Source of the DNA: Lateolabrax maculatus
Lineage: Eukaryota > Chordata > Actinopteri > Acropomatiformes > Lateolabracidae
Direction: 5' to 3'
Assembly (NCBI GenBank): GCA_031216445.1
Contig: CM062207.1
Coordinates: 1,709,501 to 1,773,500 of the forward strand
Length of the DNA stretch: 64,000 nt
The notes below the pieces were generated by a model, which saw only the letters and a list, made by a program, of their open reading frames with translations, did not search any database and was not told where the DNA came from. Below are positions 32,725-44,918 of the stretch, piece after piece (position 1 is the first letter of the stretch; every line of letters starts with the position of its first letter). The position numbers were made by a program, and so were the translations under genes.

Positions 32725-35589
32725 CTTTAGCCTTGTCTCTGTATAGGAGTCCCAGTATGAAGGTGGACAGCAGGTAGGGAGTTCCCACCACTAGATGACA
32801 TGTGAGTCTGGAGACAGACGGGGGGAACTGAACTGTAACATCAGTTTATGTCCATCACCGGTGTTTGTCACATTTTGGTCTTTTGAATCTCTTCTGGAAC
32901 ACATTTTAAAGCAGAGAACACACTGAACTGTATATCCTGTCCAACAGGTTATTTTAATGGTAAATGGGTAAATAAACACCTCTGATTAAAACTATGGTGT
33001 GACTCACCTTCTGTCACATATCCAGTAAAACCATCAGACGGTCGACCTGCTTCTTCTCTCTCTGTGGCTCGTTCTGTACATGAAAACCATGAGTTTGGCA
33101 ATGTTGTAAGATATATCTAAATCTGACAAGGAATCTCATATTAATTCATAGATCAATGCAACTGAAGCAGCACTATAACCTCCCCTCCACCTCCCCTCTT
33201 TTCTCCCTCCACTTCTGTTCACTTAGACTGTTTTATTGCATCTATTTTCAGTCATGTAATATCATGTCAACACACAAATGTGTCAAAATGAACATTCAGA
33301 CCGTCAGTCGCCGTGTTTCCATCCAAATGTACCAAAGAAACATCCGCAAAAGAGAATGCGAATGAATGCTAGTTTCCATCCACTGCTATTATGCGATTTT
33401 TAAGCGTTGGTTCAACAAGATGAGCAGCACGTGGCGCCAATCCTCCTGTTCGAAAACCATCATACCACTGCAGAAGAAGAGGGCTCAACCAGATGATGTG
33501 ACTAAGAGAGCACCAGTCTAACCTCAAACTGTAGAAAACAATGTAGAAAACTCAGTGGAAATATGACATTTCTGTTGGTTTCATGTATTCAATAATTAAT
33601 AGTTTCACTGTCCATATGGTCACTTGACTATTGTCAGGCAATAGTCAGGCTTGATAAATTGTGAAATCTTTTAACTGTGATTATGCAGTTTAACAGTTTC
33701 TCTGTTTTTCTATTTCCTATCTTGTCACCAAACATGCATGATCAGTTGCAAAATATGCACACTTGGCGGAAAAGCAGACATTAATGTACAAACCATTGTA
33801 TTTCCCCACATCTACTACTTTATCTCACCTCTGACAGTGAGCCAGCTCTCTGTTGACGCCCCGACTTCAGTGATCACACACATGTAGAGGCCTTCATCAG
33901 AGCTGGACACTGCCGGGATGGTCATCCCTCCAGTGATCGCTGAACCGACAGGAGATCTGTCCTTCATGAAGATGCTGGCTCGCAGGTTTGAAGAGTTGCT
34001 TGAGTTGTGCAGCGCAGAGTCACAGATTCTCCCTCCATCACAGGAAACACAGGGCTCTCCAGGATCACATTATTCTCTTTGAAACGCAAAATAAATCAAG
34101 GGCTATTAAAACTTTTCCGCTACATTTTCACATGAAATGTAAGGCTATGATCACATTGGATATTTTTCTTACTTGGGCTCCAAACTCTAAGATACTTCTT
34201 TAAAAAAAAAAAGCAGTGTTATTGCAGAACAATAAATTCTGTATGTGGTATAAACATCTAATATAGGAAATATGGACATAATCACGCAACTGCATTAGTT
34301 TAATGAGAGGATGCATTTGCAGTTTAGACACCAGAGGGCGGTGTTGTGACATATTTTACTGTGACTAAGCCAAGTGTCAGCATCTCCCTGTCCACCAGAT
34401 GCCCTTGGACCTTTTCTCCTTTCTCACTCCCACATTCAGCCACCCCCACCTCCCCTGCAATATCCCCCTTTTCTCCAGTCACATGACCTTCCTCGCCCGC
34501 CTCTTCACCTGTTCCCCTTCATCAACCCTGCAGTCCTTTTCCACTCACTCCCTGCCAGTTGGTCAAAGTTGCTTAATGCCTCAATCTCTTTATTCTGTTA
34601 TCTAAGACTTGAAACATAAAACCTGTTACGTTCCTGTTTCAAGCCTCTGTGTGATCTTTTTGGACTTTGGATTAATTTTTGCCAGTTTGTATTCCCCTCT
34701 CGGTTCAGACCCTCGCCTGCGTCATGGTCCTGTAAGTCTCAAACCTTATTTTTGTAAATAAATCATTGAACTGCACCACTGTGCTTCCTTTGTCTCCATT
34801 TGGGTCCAATTCCTGTTGCCGCTCTTACACCCCCGTGACACTAAGTCCTTCCTGCCTCCGGTGATGAACTCACCAGTGACGGTGATGTTGACAGCTGGAC
34901 TTGTCTGTCCTGATGTGGACTCACACCAGTACACTCCACTGTTCCAGCGGTAGGCTTCGTTGATAATGCAGGACGACGCCCGCAGAGAGCCCCAGTCACG
35001 TCCGCACTCTGAAACTCCTCCAACTGTTTTGGCCTTCACGGTCCATCCAGAGGGTTTTCTGTTCTCCTCACAGCTCAGAGAGAGAGACTCGTATTTAAAG
35101 AACTGGGATCTGTTAGGAAAGACTGTAAGAGAGGCTGCAGAAAAAACAAAACTACTTTATTATTCCTGAATTTACCTCTAAAAACACACTAAACACCTAA
35201 GGGTATATATCAAGGAGTTTGTGGTATCCAGAGATTGCTTAATTTGTCCATTTAAAAAGAACCTCTTTTTTAAGGATTCAAAAACAATAAATGGGTAAAG
35301 TAATGGAATTTTATTGGGGAAAAATGTGTGATAAAAACAGCTGTTGGTAGTTACGAGGTAAGCACTACCAGGAAAGAACAGTAACACTCATAAATCTTTG
35401 AGTGTTGAAATGTAAAAATGTTGTTGTTCTAAAGACAAATAACAGACAAATGTTCCACTAGAACTTCTGCATTCAGTTGTGAAATTTGATTACAAAAAAG
35501 TCTGTTTAATATCAGACTCACATTAGGTTTATTAAAGTAAAGGCAACATGTTACTCACTGAGTGTGAAGACGAAACCTGTGAACTCCAT
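32725..35589 (-). pseudogene. Fc receptor-like copy with frameshifted second Ig domain
   Basis: Exons: 35589-35559 (ATG, MEFTGFVFTL), 35134-34874 (D1, SLTVFPNRSQFFKYESLSLS and SGVYWCES), 34076-33829 (D2), 33073-33008 (connector, RATEREEAGRPSDGF), 32832-32725 (TM, RLTCHLVVGTPYLLSTFILG). D1, connector and TM are open and in phase. D2 is 248 nt, one base short of a phase-preserving length. After SVTLRC the frame shifts, so the expected HNSSNSSNLRA continuation is only reached by skipping frame, and an in-frame stop follows about 14 codons later. With this base missing, the product would stop in D2. No tail exon is found. It may be a recent pseudogene, an allele, or an assembly error, since everything else in D2 is intact (DEGLYMC). 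Confidence 0.75.
34340..34855. repeat. probable dispersed repeat in an intron
   Basis: C-rich on the plus strand, ending in CTGCACCACTGTGCTTCCTT and ACACCCCCGTGACA, text that recalls a common fish transposable-element end. The GTGACA/TGTGAC terminal motifs are short, and boundaries are uncertain. Confidence 0.4.
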
Positions 35590-37198
35590 CTCGTCTTGAT
35601 GCTCACTGACAGTCGAACCATATAAAGAAGAACCGAGGCACAGCCTGCGGTTGTACTGACCTGAGCACTGTGAGAAAGTGAGACAGCCTTGAACCACAAA
35701 GAAACAGTTATTTTCATCTCAGCTTAAGAACTAATAAACACTTTCAGACCTGTCTAAATAGTTCATTTTATAATGTAGTCCTGTATATATTATGTTTGAT
35801 TTTAACACAACTCAGCACAAGCAGCTTAAAGCACAGTGAAAAGTGAGTTGTAACATTTTAAGAAATCTAAATAACGTGGTTACGTTTTGCACTGGTGCAA
35901 CCTGCGCATAATAAGAACTGCATCATCTCTACAGCTGCCTGAAGACACTCAACACACACAAACATATTTATTTAAAGGAATGATTGATGTTTCACAACTA
36001 AACACACAAATGTAATGCTCACTGATGACAGCTTATTATTATTGAAATGCTGCTTGGCTGTTCAAACCCTTTTCTGGCATGTAGGGCAGCATATATAACA
36101 CTTAGACATGTTTTATCCACCAGAAGGCCACCGTAGAGGACATTTCGTTATTTATCTACCATAGGGGGATCCAAGAAGGCACTATTGCTTTTGTAACGTG
36201 GTTTATTGCGAACTCCGGACTATAAATACATACATACATACATAATACATAAATACATACCTGCACAAACCAATATTACATATATTTTTAAATATAAAAC
36301 ACTAACCAAGTTTAAGAGACTTAATTAAAAAATCTGCAGTTTTTGACAAACCCTGTAACATACATAGGATAAGAGCCACTATGATACTGTGATATCGGTG
36401 TAAAGTTTTATCACCCTTTATCCTCAAGATGGCAGCACAACATCAGAGTTCATCAGCCAGTCACTATTACCAGTCCCATGAGGATAACAGTGACACGGTC
36501 ATAAACATGTAGTCCAGTGAACTAAAGCATTTAGTTAGCCATTTTCCTGAGAGTTTTAAAATTCTCAAATTTCATGTAAAATTCAAACATAGCACTGCAT
36601 TTCACCTCATCTCCTCCACGTTGAGATGAGGGTCATCACCCAGAGTAGCTACGATCCTTTCATGTCAATCCCAGCTCAGCAAAATGTTTCATGTAGACAG
36701 GAAAGGCAGGTGGATGATTTCGTCTGTGAGCCTCTAATAATTAGGAAAACACATCTTCAGCGGTAGCTGGTGAATCAGTTCTGTCATGCTGATGCAAAGC
36801 GATCCTGCCGCTGATCGTGTGTTCAGAGCCCACAGGATGATTTACAGTTCTGGTGCAGTTCTTCTTCTGCAGGCTGAACTTCTCAAAGTCTAAACCAAAC
36901 AAGTTCAGGAAGAAAACCCATCAGTTTCCATCGTTGGTGCTTGTAAATTCGCCCTTTTCCAAGGGGATCAGATTCCTCCAGCCAATCAGACTTAACTTTC
37001 TCTTTCCGATGGAAATCTGCTGACTCCACCATGAAGATCTCAGTCCTGCTGGTCCAGCAGTCCACTTGTGGCTGGACATGCTGCCGGTTTGAATCCCCAA
37101 ACTGATAAGGGGAAGATCCAAGAGAGGGAAGAGAGGGAAGAGTGCAACGCCCTCATCTCCATTAACATCAACTACCACAGTGCTCTTGAGCAAGGCAC
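35590..37198. other. intergenic interval with a tiny IgV-like scrap
   Basis: Mostly non-coding. An (ATAC)n run lies at about 36225-36262. At about 36606-36645 the string CTCCTCCACGTTGAGATGAG closely matches part of the IgV exon at 38250. It is too short to call a gene. An open minus-strand frame at 36921-37193 lies just 3' of the stop of the next gene and is probably its 3' UTR. Confidence 0.45.
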
Positions 37199-38666
37199 CT
37201 ACACTGGAAGTGGTTTGCTTTGGGCGACGTCATACTTTGGAAGCTGGAGGGAGAATTAAACAGTTTAATAAAAGTCTGGTTTGATTCACACAACATGAAG
37301 CAACAACATGTTTAGTTTCATTCTGACTTACATTTTGTTCGTGACACTTGAGTTTCAGTAAATATCCACCGGCTCCACCAACACCAACCAGGATCAGTAA
37401 GATGCAGATAACCACAGCCGGGATCAGTGTGCTCAGATGGGACCGACCGCCTGCTGTGAAGAAAAGCAAACAGAGACAAAAGCTACAGTAACTGGAAACA
37501 CAACAGATACACGAATATAACCATGATCTCCTAAATCAAAGAGCTAATAATGCAGAACATTCTTTACCTTTAACGTCCGGCTCCTCCGTTGGAGCTGGAG
37601 TTTGGAGATTTCTGGGATCTAGCGGCGCCTTTGTCGTTGGAACAGAGTTTGCTTCTGAAAAAAAAACACAAAATGTGTCACGATTTACAACAACAATAAT
37701 GGGACGATTACAATTTCCTGAAGGCCAAGGTAATGTCTTTAAAAGTTTTGTTTGTCCGACAGTCCAAAATCCCAAAAATATTCCATTTATTATCACATGA
37801 GAAAAGCAAAGCAGCAAGTGAATCGCCCTATAATTAACACATCCATCATCTATACCGTTTATCCTTAAAGGGCCATGGGTGGGGGGGTGATCATTTGTTC
37901 AGGCTATAAACATTAAATGTTTGTGACAATCACTGTTAATCTGTAACTGACGTATAAATGATCAATTGTAACAGATTTTATTACCAACATCCAGTTTCAT
38001 ATCTGTATATCTCCCCAACTGTTTGATGTCACATCTGTACCATCCTTGGTCAGACAGCTTCACGTTCCTGATCTTGAGGGAAACGTTGCCGTGTTTCAGG
38101 CCGCCTGCGACCAGCGCCGTCCTCCCGGCGTACGACGACATCTTCGTGTCCTCTGCATCCTGGTGGTCATGGTAACGGTGGACATACTTGTACTGGCTCA
38201 GTGGATCTCCGGGGTCAGGCGGGAGGTCGGGCCTCCACCACTCCACCGTCAGCTCCTCCACGTTGAGCTGAGGGTCTATGTGACACGGCAGGATGACGTC
38301 ATCACCCAAAACCGCGATGATTGGTTGAGATGAACCAATCACACGAGGCTCGGCTGGAAAACAGAGAGAAAATTTAAACCTTGAAATCTGATTTGCTGTG
38401 AGTTTGCATTTTTTTATGATGATTAACAGCAAGGATATTATCTCAACTACTATTTTACTTCTAGATGATTCCAAAACGTTTCCGTTTATGCTTGCTGTGA
38501 AATTAGTTTAAAGTTTACAATTATTATTATTTAAAAAGTCACAGCGAACATTAGAGAAACACTCGAGCTTACCGGTAACGGGCGTCCAGACTCCCGTACC
38601 CCGGTGAACGGTGACGGTCCAGAGCAGGAAGGTGAAGCCGAGCACGAAGTCCCCGAAGTGAACCAT
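37199..38666 (-). CDS. single-IgV butyrophilin/MOG-like membrane protein with mucin-like stalk
   Basis: Five exons: 38666-38573 (signal peptide, MVHFGDFVLGFTFLLWTVTV), 38353-37985 (IgV), 37654-37568 (stalk), 37453-37332 (TM), 37243-37199 (tail). The sum is 717 nt (238 aa). The V domain has GDDVILPCHIDPQ, a WWRPDLPPDPGDP strand, and SDQGWYRC. Its inserts make it longer than the neighbours' V exons (369 against 342 nt). The stalk is rich in P and T (VPTTKAPLDPRNLQTPAPTE), so O-glycosylation is likely. The TM is LIPAVVICILLILVGVGGAG. The tail ends HEQN-LPKYDVAQSKPLPV; the YDVA tyrosine is the only candidate signalling site. There is no C domain, as in MOG. The first exon sits in a CpG-rich patch. 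Cell-surface ligand role inferred only. Confidence 0.85.
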
Positions 38667-38790
38667 AAAATCCCCCGGCAGAGACGCAGGAGAGAGGCCG
38701 ACTGCAGTGAGCTGTTCTGGGGCAGAAGGAGCGAGACGTGCCGGTCTATCTCCAGACCCCGCCCCCCCGTGACGCATCACGCACCCCATT
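38575..38790 (-). promoter_or_regulatory. CpG-rich 5' end of the single-IgV gene
   Basis: CG dinucleotides are clearly denser here than elsewhere in the window (for example ACCCCGGTGAACGGTGACGG and the CCCCGCCCCCCCGTGACGCA stretch). It covers the signal-peptide exon and probable promoter. Confidence 0.45.
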
Positions 38791-40722
38791 CCATTACGTA
38801 GTTTCTATTTGTTTGTGATCAATAATCAATTTTTCTTCTTGCTGTTTAGGTTTTATGTATTTATATATTTTCTATATAACGTTTACAATGTGAACACTTT
38901 CAGTTCAATTCAAACAAGCTTTATTGGCATCAGTCAATCTTTATTAACAACAGATCATTAACACTGACAGATTAGTAATACATGTACAATAATATACAGA
39001 TATCTACAATTACATCAAATACAACATAATAATAATAATAATAATATAATCATTATATACAATATAATTATATTCACATTTCTTCACATTTCCTATTAAC
39101 CACTTTAATATTGGAGTTTCTTTCTGGGAATATAACGCTCCTCCCCTTTTTATTTTTTTAATGTGTATTTTCACTTTAACTTTTGTTTCAGGTAACACAG
39201 GGTGATGACTTGGAGGGGCTTTTTTATACTCTCTTCCTTCAGCTGAATAAAACCTGATTGAAGCTCAACCTGAGGTCGGTGTGTCTCCAGCATCTCCTCT
39301 CTCGGTCAAGAAATCTTTCCTATCACCCATCAGTTCTTATACTTTGAGAATCACACACACACATCATTATCTGTAACAATCAACAGTATTCACATGATCT
39401 CACCCGAGAAATTCATTTCGACCTTCTCTTTATCTTCTCTTGATACTTTCTTTGTTTAAAGAACATAGTTCTTCTCTCATCGCGCCTTACCGTGTTTAAA
39501 AGGTTCGCCACCTGCACCAACTCCCTAGTTTCACAACAGCAGCATGTGATCTTATTGGAAAACACATCATTATAACAAGAACTTCCCTTACATCAGTTTT
39601 TAGTCAGTTTCTTCAATCAGGGTAGGTGGGCAGCAGGGGAAAGGACCCCACTGCAGACAGAGGAGGCAGCCGGACGGTTTCCAAGGATTTTAATGATGAA
39701 AGAGTTTACATGCAGGTGGAGACAGTCGGTGAAGATCCAGGTAAATGTTCTGGTAACAGGAGCTTGAACACAGACAGCCAGACAGCAACCAGACGGCACC
39801 AGAAGATTCTTCTCCAGCTCAGGGTCAGGTGACATATGGAGGAGGCGTGACACAGCTGGAATAAACAGAACATGGCTGGAGAAACCATCTGAAACATCTG
39901 ACTCAGTGCTGACTCAGGAAAAAAGAAAAAGTGTTGACTCATAGTGACAAATGATCGCTCTGATCATTTAAACAACTCCAGGTGTAAATGTGAAACATAA
40001 AGAGCAGTAATTAATTTGGATTTTTAATAAATCTGTGTTTTATTTTTATGATCAATCCAATAATCTATTAGTTCAAACGTCAAATGTTAAAAAATACCTC
40101 AGAGCCCAAAGTGGCACCAACAATCTAAATATCCCAAATATTAAATTAACAACCAGTTTAAAAAAGAGAAAAGTAGAAAATCCTCAGATTTTAGACGCTG
40201 GGAACAGAGAATGTTTTACAAGTTTGCTTTAACCAATAAATGATAATTACTTATACATATATGTGTGATGTCACAGTATGTACCATTATTAAAAGCGTGT
40301 AAACAAACAAACAGGCATGCTTTTATTACCCTGATGAAAGGGGGATGACCTATTGCACATAAACTGGTGCAACAGGTCACATTGTGCAAATGTAGATGAT
40401 ACATGTCCACATCAGCCTGTCTTGGAGTTCAGCCGTCGGTGGCACAACAGCAACTGGTGATTTTAAAGTCATGAGCGTTGCACAAGATTAACTGGCGGCA
40501 TTTCCTCCCCAACGACCTGATTAGTTGCCTGTTTTGATTCAGATTTAAAATAAAAGAATGAAAACCAATTCAGGAAAGCAAAAAGAGGCCAGAGTCATAA
40601 AGTCATGACATTTGAGGTGTTAAAGAAGGAGAGATGACAGCAGGAAACTGTGGCTCTACGACAAACACTCAACAGAGATACAGCCCCCACCCCACCCATC
40701 AGTCAGTCAGCCAGTCTTCAGC
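38791..40722. other. intergenic between divergent genes
   Basis: Separates a minus-strand IgV gene from a plus-strand FCRL gene, so both promoters should lie here. It contains an (AAT)n tract near 39030 and AT-rich DNA. Short open frames near 39.6-39.9 kb occur on both strands without splice or domain support. Confidence 0.5.
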
Positions 40723-43700
40723 ATGGCGATAACAACACTGTGCGCTGTCATCGGTGAGTACTGAAAAATGACTATCTACCTCCGATTGTCTCTGCGGCCA
40801 CATTAAAACATTAAAGCCTCATCTGTGACGAGATAATACGGATTCTTTACATTATTTCAGATTAAAACGGAAGCAGATGATTAATTCATGAGTTTTTTTT
40901 TTTGGAACTAAGTTTACAATAGTTATTTTACAACAAATTACTTAATAAATACCCAATAATGACTTAAAACAGACCTCTGGTACATTCACTTAACTATGTT
41001 ATCTCTCAGTAATGATGAAAAAGCAGAAATCACCAGAAATGATGCAGCCCCAGGCAGTTACTACTAATACTACATTACCTAATTGTATTAACCACAGGTG
41101 ACCTTTAAGTACCTCTTAACTGACACGTAAATGCTACATAATTACTGTTGTGTAACCATGAAAAGTACACAGATGGATTAGAAAACAAAGTGCAACCAGA
41201 ACTCAGCAGGCCGTCACAAAAAACATCTATTTCCCTTCATAGCCACCGATTCATCCGTCAGAGCCTCTGCAGACAGAAGCTGTGAGAAGCAGCTTTATGT
41301 TTAGTTAGTTTCCCTTATTGTGGCTTCACACTGACAGCAGCTACTTTTATAGGTTAGATTACATCTTCTGTATTTGCAACAGCCGCAGCCGGCTTGATAC
41401 TGCAGCGCTGCAGACAGGCGGAGAGACTTCAGTTTATCGCTGTTGTGTTTTCTAATGAAGGTTGCAGAGAAACGGGAAGCTTTGAGCTGCTCGAATCAAT
41501 TTGTTGTTCAAAATAACATCGGTAGTGAAACGAGGAAACAACTGAATGTACAGACGTTTTCTGTTGAGGGGCATTAAAATCTCCTCCGTCTGTCTCCTGC
41601 AGCCGCTCTGAGAGTCCTTCCCAACAGATCCCAGTTCTTCCAGTACGAGTCGGTCTCTCTGACCTGTGAGCAGCAGGGAAACTCTGCTGACTGGACGGTT
41701 AAGAGGAACACATCCAGCAACATAAACGAAGAGTGTTTCACATCCTGGAATGAAACAAATGAATCCTACTGCTTCATCCATGACCTTTACCCAGCAGACA
41801 CTGGAGTGTACTGGTGTGAGTCTGCAGCAGGAGAGTGCAGCGACACCGTCAGCATCACCGTGACCGGTGGGTTAAACAAACTACCAGCTGTGGTTCTTTA
41901 GTGGAGATAAAACATTTACCTCCATACATCCTCCTGTGGGAGACTGGACATATAAGAGGTTCTGGTCCCCTTAGCTGCTGGAGACTTACAGTTTCTGACA
42001 TGTAAGGTTCTCAAATGCACATCGATCTAGTTAAAGAGCAGCACTGGTTCAAATGCTTCTAACAATCTCTTTATTTGTGACAAGCAACCTCTGAAACAGA
42101 CAGTGACTGTCCTCTCTAACTAGCAAAGGTGGACATGATATGATGTTAAAAACCCACAAAAACTCTAAAGGGCAACAAACACCAGCAGCGTCTTGACCTG
42201 CCTCATCTTGAGTTGCCAGTTGTACCTCGACTACTTCTTCTCTTTCTGAGGCAGTGTGTGCTATACGGGATGAATTGGCCAGCGTCAAATGGTTCATACA
42301 TTGGCTCAAATGATCTTGTAAAAGATCACGTGTAGACATCCCAAAGCGACATGAGCTCCAATCTATCTTCTTGTCTTTCTGCCTGTCTGTCCCTCAGCTG
42401 GTCCGGTGATCCTGGAGAGTCCCGGCCTTCCTGTGACGGAGGGAGACGCTGTGACTCTGAGCTGCAGAAACAGGATGAACTCCTCCAATCTCACCACAGA
42501 TTTCTACAAAGATGGCCGCCTCCTCTGGAGCAGCTCTACAGGAAACATGAGCATCCACAGTGTTTCTAAATCTGATGAAGGACTCTACAAGTGCAACGTG
42601 TCCGGAGGCGGATTATCACCAGACAGCCGGCTGACTGTCAGAGGTGAGAGGAGCCTTAAAGGCCCTAAAAACAACTTCTTACTATGAGCAACGTGGTCCC
42701 ACATGAACACAAAACAGTTTAGGTTGTTTCACAGGAAGGATTTCTGTCTTTGTCCTTTACGCAAGCGTGTTCGCTCAGTCACTAACGAGACGATAAATTC
42801 ACACAGTTTATTCAAAAGACAGAGGAGGGTCGAATTAACCCGGATGGTTCAACGCAGCTAATAAACCACAAACTCTCCAGCTCTCTGTTCCCTAAAAGTT
42901 CACCAAAACTGAACTTTTCTACAAATCATTTGCTTTGGATTTACATCACCCCTGTTAGAAAATCTGCTGATTGTGTCGATTTCATTGAAATGAATTGAAT
43001 TTGCATCGCACCATTTTTAACGCTTTAAAAGTAAAACATGAGGACGATAAACAAGGTACAACCACTGAATTTGGTTCCATTATTAGATAAAACAGAGGAT
43101 GCTCTACTTTAAAGGAATATTCCAACAACTTGTTGGAAATTTGCTGAAAATAGATGAGAAGAAGATCAACTGAATGCAGAAGTTAACATAAATCATGGCA
43201 GTGGGTGTGTTTAGCTCAGCACAAAGCCACAAAGCAACTGAGCTTGTTTGTTTTTTGCATTGAGGCCAACCTGTGGTATTTCTGTTTGTGAAGCAGGGCG
43301 TCCTGAGCCGCCTCACTCCTTCCTCGCTTGCTTTATTTTAGATTATTATCAACTGATCCAGACAATAAGGTGAGGTCTGGGAGTGTCTCCACCTACACAA
43401 CTATGACTTCAGTGTTAACACTAAAACAAACATACTTCGAGGTCCGTGAATTCTTCCTATTAATAATTTTATTCATTTTAAATAGAGCAGCCCAACCAAT
43501 TTGTGCCTCAGTGATGTGAGTGGGCCAAAACATTTTCATGTTTTACATCATAAATGTGGATCATTTTAACCAAGCGTTAAATCAGTCCACAGAATAAATA
43601 GATCAAAGGCTGGCAAGCGAAGATGGAAAAATACAAAAGTTATATGGTAGAAAAAAACGGATCGGTGCCGGTTGGACTTCATGACCTCAGCCTCGTTGAT

Positions 43701-43930
43701 GTAAACTACCAAGAGGGCTTTATTGTCCAAAAGCTCCTAACTGCAAGTGACCCAATAAAAACAAAGAGGTTTTCTGTTTTATTCGATTTCATATGAAACA
43801 TCTGGATGTAAATGCTGAAAAGCAGCTGCTGTCTGACAGGAGGAGTGATGTGTTGCAGGTAAAGTCGACCCCGATGTCTCGTACACGGATGTCATCATCA
43901 CGCAGGAAGGGAAACCAAATAGGATCAGAG
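40723..43930 (+). pseudogene. Fc receptor-like copy with broken TM exon
   Basis: Intact exons: 40723-40753 (MAITTLCAVI), 41603-41866 (D1, LRVLPNRSQFFQYESVSLTC, TGVYWCES), 42398-42643 (D2, PVILESPGLPVTEGDAVTLS, DEGLYKC) and 43859-43930 (tail, with VSYTDV fitting an ITIM). The TM exon should be at 43297: it starts like its partner (GRPE-PHSF) but after about 13 codons the hydrophobic part is replaced by unrelated sequence (ACFILDYYQLIQTI). Its only donor, after 43369, leaves the wrong phase for the tail exon. The last tail exon is absent, and a TIR element starts just downstream at 43996. Reading on past D2 stops quickly (ERSLKGPKNNFLL), so a secreted two-Ig product is still possible. D1-D2 are almost identical to the copy at 47747-48790. 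Confidence 0.75.
41583..42650 (+). repeat. near-identical tract shared with 47727-48797
   Basis: Exons D1 and D2 and the whole intron between them align with the second FCRL copy at a constant offset of 6144 bases. Only scattered substitutions are seen, plus one in-frame extra serine codon in the second copy. Identity drops sharply just before the D1 acceptor and just after the D2 donor. Confidence 0.9.
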
Positions 43931-43995
43931 GTAAACAAAAGCTCACTCAGATACACTCATGGGCCTCTAACCACCAACAGTTGATACAGGTTCAA

Positions 43996-44836
43996 GGTTC
44001 AAGGTTCATTTATTAAATTATTTAAAGTCATTTTACAACACAGGGTCACTAAACGAAATGACAGTTGTAGCTCCTTCATGCTGCACAAACATATATACAT
44101 TATGCAGTTATTTATATACATATATACATGAACACCCAGGAAATATTTCTGTTGCATCTGGGGGAAATGCAGCAGCAACAAGACAGTGATGATAAAAACA
44201 TTATGGTTTTTATCTTCACACCAAAAGTTTGACTAAAGATTAAGAAACAGGACAAACATTCAAAATATTTTGAACCTAATCTGCATCAGACTTCATAGTT
44301 TTAGATTATAAAACAGAGGTTAATCTGTTGTGTACCACAGCGTGTTTGTTGTTATCTGCCTGGAAACAGAAGTCCCTCCCTGTTCCTCCGCTCTCATTGG
44401 CCCAGCCGGATGTCAATAAAATCTGTCACCATGGTTACTGTAATCATTACAGTGGGCAGGTCTGTGAGTCACTGCTGTCAGCTGACTGAGTTTCTATTAT
44501 TACTTTCAATGAACTGTAGCCTACATTTAGATTGATGACGTACATGTGATAAAACACATGAAGACAGAGCAAAATAAAAACATTGACACAGATAAATGGA
44601 AGATAGAAGTATTACAAATGTTTTGAAATATCCAACTGCAGCCAGTCTCCTGTCTCTGTTTTTTAGTTAGTTTAGTTTAGTTTAGGGGGGATTTCTGGAA
44701 TTCACTTTCTGTTAGATGCTCAATTAACTTTATTTTTACTTACTTTATTCTGTTCTTATTTAAATATTTGAATATCTGTGTGTGTAGCGTGGAAAAGGCT
44801 ACAGCTGTATAATGACAATAAAGCTGAACCTTGAAC
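43996..44836. mobile_element. TIR-bounded element, about 0.84 kb (MITE-like)
   Basis: The left end GGTTCAAGGTTCATTTATT and the right end AATAAAGCTGAACCTTGAACC are inverted copies of each other over about 20 bases, with further similarity inward (TATAATGACAATAAA at the right end). No transposase frame is visible inside, so it is non-autonomous. It abuts the damaged 3' end of the FCRL copy. Confidence 0.65.
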
Positions 44837-44867
44837 CAAAACTGAACTTAAGTACCCACACCCACAT

Positions 44868-44879
44868 GTACATATACAT

Positions 44880-44915
<36 letters not shown>

Positions 44916-44918
44916 GGA
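44868..44918. repeat. (ACATAT)n/(AT)n microsatellite
   Basis: Alternating ACATAT units passing into a pure TA run. Confidence 0.9.

Noticed and set aside
36606..36645. Short match to the IgV exon at 38250.
   Set aside because: Only about 20-30 matching bases with no frame. Could be a scrap of an old exon but is too short to annotate as a gene.
36921..37193. 90-codon minus-strand frame just 3' of the single-IgV gene.
   Set aside because: The phase-correct splice from the TM exon ends at a stop at 37199, so this frame lies in the 3' UTR. No acceptor supports it as an alternative tail.
42049..42339. Minus-strand frame of 96 codons inside the D1-D2 intron, repeated at 48193-48483.
   Set aside because: It is duplicated only because the whole tract is duplicated. 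I recognise no domain, and the copies differ by substitutions of unclear effect. It could be an old repeat, so not called a gene.
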